Assembly: GCA_900539505.1 (NCBI GenBank)
Contig: UQCL01000011.1
Location: forward strand, 1-48,157
Source: an uncultured Campylobacter sp.
GTDB taxonomy: Bacteria; Campylobacterota; Campylobacteria; Campylobacterales; Campylobacteraceae
DNA length: 48,157 bases
Reading direction: 5' to 3'
In this document: positions 8,170 to 16,686 of the stretch, piece by piece
Position numbering within the stretch: position 1 is the stretch's first letter
Layout of the letters: the number at the start of each line of letters is the position of its first letter
The notes under the pieces: model-generated
What the model saw: only the letters and a program-made list of their open reading frames with translations
Databases searched by the model: none
What the model was told of the DNA's origin: nothing
Translations under genes and position numbers: made by a program

Positions 8170-8793
8170 ATGAAATTTGCGGAAAAAATAGCAAAATTCG
8201 CAGACAGCCGTCTTCCGTGGGCGATCCTCGTAGCAGTGAGCGTAGGGCTTGTTATCCTCGCGCACTCGCTGTTTCAAAACTACGTCTATATGCCGCCTTG
8301 CGAGCAGTGCGTCTATATCCGCTTTGCATTTTTGTGCATGGCGCTAGGAGGGCTAGTCGCGATCATAAATCCCAAAAATTTGCTTCTCGCCGCACTTGGC
8401 TACCTGCTAGCCTTTTGGGGCGCGATCCAGGGCATAATGTATAGCGTCAAGCTCGCCAAGATCCACGACGCCGTGCACGGAGACGATCCGTTCGGCGTGC
8501 AGGGCTGCTCGACCGAGCCGCACTATCCGTTCGGCCTGCCGCTTGAGCGATGGGCGCCCGATTGGTTCTTGCCTACGGGCGACTGCGGCTACGACAGTCC
8601 GCTAGTACCCGAGGGCGTCACGCTAAGCGGCTTTCAGAAGTATCTCGTCGATCTTTACGAGGACGGCTGGTATCTGATCCCATCAAGCAAATTTATGTCG
8701 ATGGCAGACTGCACGCTCATCGGCTTTGGCGTCTGCTTCGTCGTGCTCGCCGCGATGTTTATTTGCAAAATTTTAACTTTTGCAAAAGCTTAA
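8170..8793 (+). CDS. dsbB: DsbB/DsbI-like inner-membrane disulfide oxidase
   Basis: It re-oxidises DsbA and passes electrons to quinone. There are four main hydrophobic helices plus a C-terminal one. The first periplasmic loop has C44-EQ-C47 followed by the quinone-site-like VYIRFAF, and the second loop has C113 (QGCSTEPHYPFG) and C139 (GDCGYD). The 207 residues and the enlarged second loop fit the Campylobacter/DsbI-type subgroup better than classical E. coli DsbB. It lies 9 bases after dsbA1 and is surely co-transcribed with it. It is the only DsbB in the window, so it probably serves both DsbA copies. Confidence 0.9.
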   Translation: MKFAEKIAKFADSRLPWAILVAVSVGLVILAHSLFQNYVYMPPCEQCVYIRFAFLCMALGGLVAIINPKNLLLAALGYLLAFWGAIQGIMYSVKLAKIHDAVHGDDPFGVQGCSTEPHYPFGLPLERWAPDWFLPTGDCGYDSPLVPEGVTLSGFQKYLVDLYEDGWYLIPSSKFMSMADCTLIGFGVCFVVLAAMFICKILTFAKA

Positions 8794-8796
8794 ATC

Positions 8797-8812
8797 GGTC
8801 TAAATTTAGACC
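8797..8812. promoter_or_regulatory. Perfect palindrome between dsbB and the kinase gene
   Basis: GGTCTAAATTTAGACC is a perfect 16-base palindrome just after the dsbB stop and centred about 20 bases upstream of the TATACT box. Folded, it gives a 6-bp stem followed by AATTTT, so it may end dsbAB transcription. As duplex DNA it lies over the -35 region of the next gene and could be an operator. The sequence does not decide between the two. Confidence 0.5.
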
Positions 8813-8817
8813 AATTT

Positions 8818-8832
8818 TGCTATACTCGCCGC
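8818..8832 (+). promoter_or_regulatory. Extended -10 promoter abutting the kinase start codon
   Basis: TG-C-TATACT (8818-8826) matches an extended -10 box. The usual 6-7 base gap to the start of transcription puts +1 at about 8833, the A of the ATG. No ribosome binding site is visible, so the transcript is predicted to be leaderless. Confidence 0.5.
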
Positions 8833-10482
8833 ATGAGAGCCTTACGCGAGCATAATTTTAAAATTTACTTCATCATCATTTTCGCAAGCCTTTTCGTGGT
8901 GCTTTTGGGCGTGAAAAACTACGAGGACGCTAAGGCGCAGATCACGGCGCTCGCGGATAAAAATAAGATCGCCGCGAGCGAAAATATGGTGGGGAATTTC
9001 TCGTTTTGGCTGGATGAGCGGCTGCACTCGCTGGTGCGCGCGGCTAAATTTATGCAAAACGCGGGCATCTCGCAAGATAGCAAAAAGCTGGGCGACTTCA
9101 TACGACTTTTTAAAGAAAACTCCGCGGAATTCGACTCCTTGCAGTTTTTGCGCGAGGACGGGGAGATCTTCGTGGACGGCAAGGAGCTAGGCGACGATGA
9201 AGCGATGCCAAAGAGCCTGCGCACGGGGCTTGTTTGGTTTGAAGAGACCAAAAACACGCTCGCACCCACGGTAAATTTTATGCAGCGCCATAAAACCTTA
9301 GGCGAGCCGACGCTAAATTTATGCGTGCCCGTGCTGGACGGCGGCTCGTTTGCGGGGGTGTTTTGCGGCGTGGTGAAACTGCAAAATATACTAAAAAATA
9401 TGGAAAAATTTAAGCTAGCGCCGGATACCTACGCCTTTATCGTAACGCACGGCGGCGAAATTTTAACCCCGATGAAGGACGCGGCGCTAAAAAAACAGAT
9501 CGAGGATAAATTTAAAGAGCTTTTCCTGCGGGGCGAAGATATCACGAGCCTAAATATCGGATCAAATTTCATCTCCGTCGCCGAGATCCCCACGCTAAAC
9601 TGGTTCATCGGCGCAGGTACGGATAACGAAAAGGAGCTCGCCGCGCTGCTTAACTCCGCGCTAAAAAATGCCCTTACTCTGCTTTTTGCGTTCGCGGCGC
9701 TGGCGCTGGTGGCGAATTTCCTCCACAACTTTATGTACTCAAAAATCAAAAACCTGCAAGACGACTACGAAGCCCTACTTAAGCACAAAGCCCGTATGAG
9801 CGAGGCGGGCGAGCTAATCAGCGGTATAAATCATCAGTTTATCCAGCCGGTTAATTCGCTAAATTTGATGATCTCAAGCTTGCTCATGCTACAAAAAGAC
9901 GGCAAACTAGACGCCGCGACGCTAGAGAGTATGCTGCAAAAGGGCCAGGCTGCGACCGTGCTTTTAAGCGATACGATCGAGATTTTTAGAAATTTCTATA
10001 AAACGAGCGACAGCCCGCAAAAATTTAGCGTGCAGCGCTGCATAAAAGACCTACTAAAGCTCATGCACACCGAGCTTAGCAAGGCAAACGTCGCGGTAAG
10101 CTTGCGCGAGTTTAAAGACGAAGAGGCCACGCAGCGGATGGGCATCGTGCAGCAAATTTTACTCATCCTCATTCACAACGCCAAGGACGCGGTCGTGGAG
10201 CGATACAAAGACGAGATCGCCAAACGGCAAGTTTTTATCGATGTCAAATTTGAAAACGGCATGTGCAAGATATCCGTCACGGACTACGGCAGCGGCGTGA
10301 GCAAGGAGCTTCGGGATAAAATTTTAACCCAGCCCAAGACGACCAAAAAGCAAGGAAGCGGCATCGGGCTGTATTTTGGCAAAAAGCTCGCAAACGAAAA
10401 GCTTTCAGGCGATATCAAGCTACTAAGCGCGGGCGATCCGACGACGTTTGAGCTAAGCTTTGAGATAAATTTAAAGGAATAA
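8833..10482 (+). CDS. Sensor histidine kinase with periplasmic Cache-type domain
   Basis: A membrane sensor of a two-component system. A first helix (about residues 9-27) and a second (about 279-300) enclose a ~250-residue periplasmic domain with the look of a double Cache ligand sensor. The cytoplasmic part has an H-box with H334 (INHQFIQPVNS), an N-box IHNAKDAV, and G-boxes DYGSGVS and KKQGSGIGLYFGKK. It has 549 residues. The start follows a TATACT box with no ribosome site, so translation is probably leaderless. The response regulator begins 1 base after its stop. Its position between dsbB and dsbA2, flanked by two assT genes, suggests it senses something tied to sulfate esters or envelope redox state; that is inference. 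Confidence 0.88.
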   Translation: MRALREHNFKIYFIIIFASLFVVLLGVKNYEDAKAQITALADKNKIAASENMVGNFSFWLDERLHSLVRAAKFMQNAGISQDSKKLGDFIRLFKENSAEFDSLQFLREDGEIFVDGKELGDDEAMPKSLRTGLVWFEETKNTLAPTVNFMQRHKTLGEPTLNLCVPVLDGGSFAGVFCGVVKLQNILKNMEKFKLAPDTYAFIVTHGGEILTPMKDAALKKQIEDKFKELFLRGEDITSLNIGSNFISVAEIPTLNWFIGAGTDNEKELAALLNSALKNALTLLFAFAALALVANFLHNFMYSKIKNLQDDYEALLKHKARMSEAGELISGINHQFIQPVNSLNLMISSLLMLQKDGKLDAATLESMLQKGQAATVLLSDTIEIFRNFYKTSDSPQKFSVQRCIKDLLKLMHTELSKANVAVSLREFKDEEATQRMGIVQQILLILIHNAKDAVVERYKDEIAKRQVFIDVKFENGMCKISVTDYGSGVSKELRDKILTQPKTTKKQGSGIGLYFGKKLANEKLSGDIKLLSAGDPTTFELSFEINLKE

Positions 10483-10483
10483 G

Positions 10484-11164
10484 ATGCAAGAGCATTTGAA
10501 GCTACTTAAGGACCTGACCGTCCTCATAGTCGAGGACGACGAGATCGCAAGGGAGCTGCTAATAGGCGGGCTAAAGCCATACTGCCTTAGCGTCTGGGGT
10601 GCGGGCGACGGACTGGAAGGGCTGGAGCGATTTAAAAAGCTAGCCCCGGCCGTCGTCATCACCGACATCCACATGCCCGCGATGAACGGCTTTGAGATGA
10701 TGAAGGAGATGATGCGCATAAAGCCCGCGCAAAAATTTATCGTCTTTACCTCCTACGACACCGACGACAACCTCGTCAAAAGCATCGAGCACGGCGCGGC
10801 GTCGTTTCTAAAAAAGCCCGTCGATATCGCGGCGCTTTGCCGCCTGCTCGTGGCTCTAACCTACGAAAAGGACGAAAAGCTCGTGCGCTTAAGCCCGCAA
10901 ACCAGCATAAATCTCGCCAAAGAAAAGATCTACAAAAACGGCGAGGAGATCTATCTATCCTTTTTGCAAAACAAGCTCTTTTGGCTCTTTGCGTATAATC
11001 TAAACAAGCTCGTGAGCTACGAGATGATCGAGGAGTTCGTCTACGATGGCGAGCAAACGAGTAAGGGCGCGATACAAAATGTCGTGCTGAGGCTAAAGCG
11101 GGAGCTGGGGGTTAAATTTAAAAACATTAGCGAGAGTGGGTATATCCTACTAAGCGGCGAATAG
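10484..11164 (+). CDS. OmpR-family response regulator
   Basis: A DNA-binding partner of the kinase directly upstream. The receiver domain has the acidic pocket E17-D18-D19, phosphoacceptor D61 (ITDIHMPAMNG), a TS switch (FVFTSYD) and the conserved Lys in FLKKPVD. The C-terminal ~95 residues (from about SINLAKEKIY) form a winged-helix domain with the transactivation-loop and recognition-helix look of the OmpR/PhoB group (SKGAIQNVVLRLKRELG). It has 226 residues. One base separates it from the kinase stop, so the two are translated together. Target sites are unknown; the repeats at 7373-7398 and 8797-8812 are candidates. Confidence 0.9.
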   Translation: MQEHLKLLKDLTVLIVEDDEIARELLIGGLKPYCLSVWGAGDGLEGLERFKKLAPAVVITDIHMPAMNGFEMMKEMMRIKPAQKFIVFTSYDTDDNLVKSIEHGAASFLKKPVDIAALCRLLVALTYEKDEKLVRLSPQTSINLAKEKIYKNGEEIYLSFLQNKLFWLFAYNLNKLVSYEMIEEFVYDGEQTSKGAIQNVVLRLKRELGVKFKNISESGYILLSGE

Positions 11165-11263
11165 TCTAAATTTGGCGGCTTGCCTTTTTGCCCTATACTT
11201 CGTTGGATCTCGCTGCGGGCTGCAGTCACGTATTACATATACGCTCCTTTGCCCTTACTCATC

Positions 11264-11370
11264 CGCCTCGTCTATGACAAAAATACTGCGCCTTATCTTT
11301 TTACGTTCAAATTTGAAGTCAAATTTGTAAATTTTAGCTCAAATTTTACTCGCCTAGACCCGCACCTTGA
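11264..11370 (+). repeat. Direct repeat, copy A
   Basis: This block begins CGCCTCGTCTATGAC, continues through AAAAATACTGCGCC, and ends in a long identical core around TCAAATTTGTAAATTTTAGC and CTCAAATTTTACTCGCC followed by AGACCCGC. Copy B lies about 280 bases downstream. Function unknown. Confidence 0.65.
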
Positions 11371-11541
11371 AAATGTCAAATAGGTTATGGGAACCAGTCT
11401 GCTCCTTCGCCTCGTTCGCCGCCACCTCGTCTCCTTGTAGAAAAGTTTAGCTTCACTGCGTTCGCAACTGCAAGCAGAAAGCGGCTCGCTCGGCTTCAGT
11501 CACGGACGACCGAGTCCGCCCTCCTCGCCCCTTTCACCGCT

Positions 11542-11652
11542 GCCTCGTCTGACATAAAAATACTGCGCCTTTAAAATTTTGAGTTCAGAATTTAAAGTCA
11601 AATTTGTAAATTTTAGCTCAAATTTTACTCGCCGAGACCCGCTCCTTTAAAA
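11542..11652 (+). repeat. Direct repeat, copy B
   Basis: The second copy of the block at 11264-11370, with small differences (CTCGTCTGACATAAAAATAC instead of CTCGTCTATGACAAAAATAC, and an AT-rich indel). The shared core reads identically for about 38 bases. The sequence before each copy also shows weaker similarity (CAGTCACG), so the original duplication was probably longer. Confidence 0.65.
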
Positions 11653-11769
11653 CATAAAATTTAGTCGCTATCGTGCCGCAGGGCTTAGCAATAAAATTTA
11701 TTAGAAGCCCCCCCGCGACTAAAATTTAATGCAGCGCGTAAAACAAAGTTTGCTTTGGCGCGGCGAAGC

Positions 11770-12420
11770 CTATTTCGCTAGTAGCTCCTTTACCGCAGCG
11801 ACCATTTCATCGACGGAGCCGAACGAAGCCGTGTTTAAGAGATACTTGCCGCCCACGACAAATGCCGGCACGCCTGAAATCACCGCGACTTCGTAGCCCG
11901 CGTCCCACTGCGCGAGCAGAGCCTGCGCCTTTTTGCTGGCAAGCGCCACTTCATATTCGCTCGCGCTCACGCCCGCGGCATCCAGCGCGGTTTTGATAAA
12001 TCTCTGCTTATCGCTACCGCCGCCAAAATCATCCTTTTTGTCGTGGATCGCTTTGTAAATCGCGAATTTCGCTTTTTTAAATTTCGACTCGTCGCTTAGT
12101 AGGCTCACATCGTCCTTTTCATCAAGCACGATAAGGGCTGCGAATATACCGCTTGCGGTCTGTCCGAACACGCCCTTGGTCTTTAGGTGCCACGGCAAAA
12201 ACTCCGCCCCTTCGAGCTTTTTCATCAGCTGCGGCGTGACCGTCCTATCAAACGCATAGCAGTGCGGGCACTCGTAGTTAAAAATTTTAACGACGCTGTT
12301 TTTCGGCACATTTAGCGGCTTTTGCAACACTTGATAATTAACGCCCTCCTCTAGCGCGTTTGCACCCGAGCCAAGTAAGCAAACGGCGGCTAAAATTCTT
12401 AAAAATTTAGCGATTTTCAT
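11770..12420 (-). CDS. dsbA: Periplasmic thiol:disulfide oxidoreductase DsbA-like, copy 2
   Basis: It acts as an oxidant of cysteine pairs in the periplasm, like copy 1. The signal peptide (residues 1-22, ending ANA) is followed by active-site C51-PH-C54, the classical DsbA dipeptide, and the cis-Pro loop GVPAFVV. The 216-residue length and overall alignment (VNYQVLQKPL, WHLKTKG, FKKAKFAIYK) show that it is a paralogue of the protein at 7504. It stands alone, with 349 bases to the upstream aldo/keto reductase coding end-to-start interval shared only with spacer, and no DsbB beside it. It lies on the same strand as assT2, 1.2 kb upstream, so assT2-dsbA2 may be a duplicated and rearranged copy of assT1-dsbA1. 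Confidence 0.92.
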   Translation of the reverse strand: MKIAKFLRILAAVCLLGSGANALEEGVNYQVLQKPLNVPKNSVVKIFNYECPHCYAFDRTVTPQLMKKLEGAEFLPWHLKTKGVFGQTASGIFAALIVLDEKDDVSLLSDESKFKKAKFAIYKAIHDKKDDFGGGSDKQRFIKTALDAAGVSASEYEVALASKKAQALLAQWDAGYEVAVISGVPAFVVGGKYLLNTASFGSVDEMVAAVKELLAK

Positions 12421-12675
12421 AAAATTCCTTTGCGGTAAATTTCAAAGATTGTATAAAATAAAGGGTAAATTTGAGATTAAAGCGGACAAAGGCAAGGCAG
12501 CTCCCACAGAAAATATATAAAATAGCAGGCTACACCATCAACACCGCTTGAGCAAGCAGGCTAATTTATCGCTACAAGCTCTATCTCTGATCTCGCTCAA
12601 GCTCAAATTTAATAGCAAGGATTGCACACTCGCGGCTTAATTTTAAAGCATGCAATCGCTTTAATTCAATAAATT

Positions 12676-13530
12676 TTATTTATCAAAGGCATGGATTATC
12701 CACTTTACGCGCTCGGTGTCTCTATGATCAAAAAATAGCGTCTTATCGGTATCCAGCGCAGCGATAGCAGCCATATCATCAGGTGCAAGCGCAAAATCAA
12801 AAATGTCGAAATTTTGCTTCATTCGCTCGATTTTAACGCTTTTTGGAATGACGATGATGCCGCGCTGAATTAACCAGCGCAAAATAACTTGAGCTGAGCT
12901 TTTGCCATATTTTTCACCGATACTGCTTAGCACGGCGTTTTTAAATATATCGTTTTTACCCTCGGCAAAGCTAGCCCACGATTCAAATGCTATCCCGTAG
13001 CCATCAAGTACGCGTTTTAACGCTTCACGCTGAAAAAACGGATGGCACTCAAGCTGATTTACCGCAGGGATGACGCCGCTGTTTTCGCACAGATCGACGA
13101 TCCGATCAGCGTAGAAGTTGCTAACGCCGATAGAGCGGATGCGACCCTCTTTTTTAAGCCTACTCATCGATCGCCACGCGCCGTAGGTGTCGCCATATGG
13201 CTGATGGATGAGATACAGATCAAGATAATCAAGCCCTAGCTTTTTCATCGACGCATCAAACGCCTTTAGCGCGCGCTCCTCGCCCGCATCGTCAATCCAA
13301 AGCTTAGTAGTGATAAACAGCTCCTCGCGCTTTATGCCGCCTGCAAGAGCCGTCTTAATTGCTGCACCAACGCTTTCTTCATTAAAATACGCCTTTGCCG
13401 TATCGATGCTGCGGTAGCCGACCGAGATCGCATCCTCAACGCATCTTTGCGTCTCTTTCGGATCTACCTGAAATACGCCAAATCCTAAAATCGGCATCTT
13501 ATTGCCGTCGTTTAAGCTTACAAATTCCAT
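12676..13530 (-). CDS. Aldo/keto reductase
   Basis: A cytoplasmic NADPH-dependent reductase of aldehydes or ketones with an 8-stranded barrel fold. The catalytic tetrad is complete: D43, Y48, K76 and H109 (SIDTAKAYFNEE, FITTKLW, LIHQP). The C-terminal cofactor motif IPKSVKIERMKQN is present. At 284 residues it fits the small AKR5-like bacterial group (YtbE/DkgA type). AGGAGC precedes the ATG. It sits between dsbA2 and assT2 on the same strand, but gaps of 255 and 128 bases make an operon uncertain. The substrate cannot be told from the sequence. Confidence 0.88.
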   Translation of the reverse strand: MEFVSLNDGNKMPILGFGVFQVDPKETQRCVEDAISVGYRSIDTAKAYFNEESVGAAIKTALAGGIKREELFITTKLWIDDAGEERALKAFDASMKKLGLDYLDLYLIHQPYGDTYGAWRSMSRLKKEGRIRSIGVSNFYADRIVDLCENSGVIPAVNQLECHPFFQREALKRVLDGYGIAFESWASFAEGKNDIFKNAVLSSIGEKYGKSSAQVILRWLIQRGIIVIPKSVKIERMKQNFDIFDFALAPDDMAAIAALDTDKTLFFDHRDTERVKWIIHAFDK

Positions 13531-13658
13531 TTTTGCTCCTTTGCTAAAAAATTCATCTTATATAAAAATTTAAAATTTCGCCCTTAAGTCGTAAAATTCT
13601 ATCCGCACCAAAGCAGTAGGTGAAATTTAAAAGCTAAATTCCAACCTATCGCGAAATT

Positions 13659-15431
13659 TTAATAATCAAAGATATTCGGATCGATCACCAGCGCGCGGTA
13701 GGCCACGTCGTCTCTAGACGCAGACTCCACATCCATTTCAAATTTGATGTCGTTTGTTTTCGGATCGATCTCCACGAGCACCATTTTGATCGTCTTATCG
13801 GGCTTTAGCAGATAGACGTTCGAGCTTGAGATGAAGTAGGTGCTTTTATCCTTTTGCCACTCCACGTTGCTCGTAACAGCGCTATAGAAGTCAAATCCGC
13901 GCTCCTTGCCAAACTCCCATGTCTGCTCGACGGTACCCTTTTGCTCGTCGATCTTGTACTCGACCGCGCGAGAGTATTTTTGCTCTTTTAGCGCAGGCTG
14001 CTCCATACCGCGGCCGTCGCCGTTGTCAAATACGCTGATGTGCTTTACGCTGCCCTTGTTATCGTAGCGCGGAGTGAGCCACGCGGTGTGCTGTGTCCAC
14101 GACCAGTCGAAATCGCCCTCGCATTTTGAGTTTTCGCATTTGATTTTATTGCCGTTTTTATCAACGGGCACTAGCACCTTTTCTTTAAAGTCCGCGCTCC
14201 AGCCCTCAGGCGATGCGAGGATCCATTTTACCTTTTTGTCGCGGCCGATCTTAACGATGCCTTGGTGGCGAAGCGAGAGGATGATGCTGTCGTCGCTAGG
14301 GTCATATGAGATGGAATTTACATGCGCCCAGTTGCGTCCCGTGCCGGTTGAGGTCACGTCGCCAAACGGCAGATCGTCGCTGATTTTGATCTCTTTGGCG
14401 TCCATGTCGATATTTAGGCACACGGCACGAGCGTCAAGAGCCTTGATGAGGTTGCTGCGGTAGACGTTTTTTCCGAAAATTTCATTCAGATCCCACTCGT
14501 CCACGACCTTGCCGCTGCCGTCCACTTCGATGATGTGATCTCTGATCGTATGCGAAATTCTGCCGTCAGGATGATGGTAGTTATATTTAGCGACGCGAAG
14601 CAGCAAGTGATCGCCCTTTAGCGGCATCACCTCGTGGCTAAGGTCGATGTAGCCGCGCGGCAGCTCGCGGTTATACACCTCCTTGCCCATCATATCGTAG
14701 CGCATATATCGCTGCGCCATGCCCCAGCTCAGATCGCCGTTTGGCAGCTGATGAAAGCCCATCATCATGCCGCCGTCCATCACTCTGCGCTCGCTGCGGT
14801 CGTAAAATTTCTGATAGTCCAGATACCATCTGACCTCGCCCTGCGTATCGACGACGAAATTTTCGGTGAAGTCGTTCCAGCTAGCCGCACCGCCGTTTTT
14901 CCAATCAAGCGGCTTATAAACGCTCGTGATGGTATTGTTGATGAGATAGAGCCTGTTTTTAAACGCGGGATCGACCTTTTTGACCTTCATCTTTTGCATG
15001 TGGCTAAATCTATAATCGCGGCTATACGTGACGATCGGCTGAGCGTAAATTTTATACTTTTCGACCTTCTTTTCGCCGCCGAAAACATAGCTTACCTCAA
15101 CCTCGTTTAGATAGTCCGGATATAGCCCCCAGATCGGCACGCCGTCGTGCGTCAGCAGCGCATGCTCGGATACGTTATAGGCGATGTCGATGCCGCCGCC
15201 CGGTTTTCCTAGCACCCGCACGTGGATATCCTTGATGTCCTTACCCGCCCTATCGATGACGGCCGTTAGAGGCGCCACGTCGTAAGGGTTGATAAACACC
15301 GAGCCAAGCTCGCCTTGGGTTTTTACCTGATGCGCCAAAACGCCCGCACTCGCAGTCTGCGGCACCGCTATAAACGCGCCGCTTGCAAAGGCCGCAGCCA
15401 AAACGATAGAACCGAAAAAATTCTTACGCAT
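13659..15431 (-). CDS. assT: Periplasmic arylsulfate sulfotransferase AssT, copy 2
   Basis: A paralogue of the enzyme at 5422-7269, with the same reaction. The signal peptide is about residues 1-29 (cut after ASA). Active-site residues are H266 (LSHEVM), H370 (WAHVNS), R388 (LSLRHQ) and the sulfated H448 (WTQHTAW). The disulfide pair C432/C437 is separated by only four residues, against six in copy 1, and SSRHQ has become SLRHQ; both changes lie near the active site and suggest a different acceptor range. The 590-residue length is normal. Like copy 1 it ends on a strand pointing away from a DsbA gene, and its client relation to DsbA2 is an inference from position. Confidence 0.94.
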   Translation of the reverse strand: MRKNFFGSIVLAAAFASGAFIAVPQTASAGVLAHQVKTQGELGSVFINPYDVAPLTAVIDRAGKDIKDIHVRVLGKPGGGIDIAYNVSEHALLTHDGVPIWGLYPDYLNEVEVSYVFGGEKKVEKYKIYAQPIVTYSRDYRFSHMQKMKVKKVDPAFKNRLYLINNTITSVYKPLDWKNGGAASWNDFTENFVVDTQGEVRWYLDYQKFYDRSERRVMDGGMMMGFHQLPNGDLSWGMAQRYMRYDMMGKEVYNRELPRGYIDLSHEVMPLKGDHLLLRVAKYNYHHPDGRISHTIRDHIIEVDGSGKVVDEWDLNEIFGKNVYRSNLIKALDARAVCLNIDMDAKEIKISDDLPFGDVTSTGTGRNWAHVNSISYDPSDDSIILSLRHQGIVKIGRDKKVKWILASPEGWSADFKEKVLVPVDKNGNKIKCENSKCEGDFDWSWTQHTAWLTPRYDNKGSVKHISVFDNGDGRGMEQPALKEQKYSRAVEYKIDEQKGTVEQTWEFGKERGFDFYSAVTSNVEWQKDKSTYFISSSNVYLLKPDKTIKMVLVEIDPKTNDIKFEMDVESASRDDVAYRALVIDPNIFDY

Positions 15432-15581
15432 ATTCGCTCCTTTTGGGTAAATTTATTGAATTTTACTACTACCAAATCACATAATAATCATACTAGCTTT
15501 AAATCAAATTTAAAGTTAAATTCTAATATATCTACTTAAATTTTAGAACGCAAACGAGACGGGTAACAGTCTAAAATTTGA

Positions 15582-15587
15582 TATAAT
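15582..15587 (+). promoter_or_regulatory. Candidate -10 box of the tautomerase gene
   Basis: TATAAT, preceded by GA, 33 bases before the ATG at 15620. AAGGAG follows at 15609-15614. Confidence 0.4.
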
Positions 15588-15619
15588 TAGCCCTGCTTTA
15601 TCAAATTTAAGGAGAGAAA

Positions 15620-15828
15620 ATGCCATTCGTAAATATAAAAGTAGCCGCTCCAGAGCCTACAAAAGAGCAAAAAAGCAAATCATCGCCGAGATTACGGACA
15701 CGCTAGCGCGCGTATTAGGCAAAGACCCAGCCGCAATACTCGTGATGATCGAAACGCTCGGTATGGACAGCATCGGTAAAAGCGGTCTAAGTCTTGAGGA
15801 GATCAAACAAAATAAAGAGAAAAAATGA
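15620..15828 (+). pseudogene. 4-oxalocrotonate tautomerase family gene, frameshifted
   Basis: The small tautomerase family uses an N-terminal proline as base; here the protein starts MPFVNIKVAAPEPTKEQK. After that the frame is lost at an A6 run (15669-15674) and continues as KQIIAEITDTLARVLGKDPA to the stop at 15826. One more A in the run would restore a normal 69-residue protein. AAGGAG precedes the ATG and a TATAAT box is in place. As written only 28 codons are read before TAG. It may be a real mutation, slippage-based switching or a consensus error. Confidence 0.85.
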
Positions 15829-15851
15829 GCGAATTTTTATAGGATTTTGAG

Positions 15852-16436
15852 CTAAAAATCACGCTCGCAGCGGACACTACTTGCGCCGTTAAGCGGTCTA
15901 AATTTACCGAGCACGCAGGCGGGCAGCAGTTTAAAAACCGCCGCCGCGAGCCGCTCTAGCAGGCGAGCATCAGGTCTCTCGCCGAGGATTAACGGCAGAT
16001 GAGCAATCTGGAGGTTCTCAAAGTCAAGCTCGCTCACGCGCCGCTCGATACGTCCTTTAGCGCGCAGATAAAAGCTTAGCGAATCCTCGCTCGCACCCGG
16101 AGCTGATACGAGCACGAAGCGCCGCACGCCCGCTGCTTTACCCCACTTCGCCGCTGCATAGACGTAGTCCACGTCCACGCGCAAAAACGCCTCGCGCAAA
16201 CCCGCCTGCTTCATCGTAGTGCCAAGCGCGCAAAAAATTTCGTCAAATTTATGCGGCGCGATATCCGAAATGCTCTCAAAATCAATGATCTGCGCGCGAA
16301 GCTTAGGACGGCAAAAGCCTATCTCGCGGCGCGTCCATGCCTCTATCCCATCGTAACCCGGGCTCTCGCAAGGCTCGCGCACCAGCTCCCTGCCTACGAC
16401 GCCCGTAGAGCCTAGTACAAGAGCCGATTTTCCCAT
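15852..16436 (-). CDS. NAD(P)-binding oxidoreductase-like protein (TIP30/atypical SDR type)
   Basis: A Rossmann-fold protein related to HTATIP2/TIP30-like atypical short-chain dehydrogenases. The dinucleotide motif GSTGVVG is at residues 9-15; CALGTTMKQAG, RFVLVSAPGA and YLRAKGRIE (the YxxxK pair) follow in the expected order. ATG 16436 is preferred over GTG 16442 because GAGGAG sits 5 bases before it. About 195 residues is slightly short: after KFRPLNGA the family usually continues with a helix, and another frame here reads AQVVSAASVIF, so a 2-base loss near 15893-15897 may have trimmed the C-terminus. Its substrate is unknown. Confidence 0.7.
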   Translation of the reverse strand: MGKSALVLGSTGVVGRELVREPCESPGYDGIEAWTRREIGFCRPKLRAQIIDFESISDIAPHKFDEIFCALGTTMKQAGLREAFLRVDVDYVYAAAKWGKAAGVRRFVLVSAPGASEDSLSFYLRAKGRIERRVSELDFENLQIAHLPLILGERPDARLLERLAAAVFKLLPACVLGKFRPLNGASSVRCERDF

Positions 16437-16686
16437 TTTCACTCCTCGATTTTCTTTAAATTTTACCGCGCTTTGCAGTCAAATTTAACTCAGGCGCTAC
16501 GTTATTCTAAATTTTACGCGTGTATCGTCCACACGGCACGGCTCGTCGTGCGATCTATAAATGCGTAAAATTCAAAGGCGCCTGCCTGCGCAGCTTGTCG
16601 CTACGAAGCTAATCAAGTCCTGCTCGCACGTAAAGAAGCAACTTAACAGCGCAAGCTATAAGTGAGCTTGCGCCTCACCCGATCCG

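Larger units (their letters stand above)
11165..11769. other. Gene-free stretch with a degenerate direct duplication
   Basis: It contains no credible gene. It holds two related copies of a block of about 100 bases (see the repeat entries) and a C7 run at 11708-11714 beyond the dsbA2 stop. The rest is low-information, AAATTT-rich spacer. Confidence 0.5.

Noticed and set aside
11180..11383. 67-codon plus-strand frame after the response regulator
   Set aside because: It runs through the degenerate direct repeat, which argues against a conserved protein, and has no ribosome site.
11708..11714. C7 run as a second contingency tract
   Set aside because: It lies outside any gene, beyond the dsbA2 stop codon, so length change would not alter a protein.
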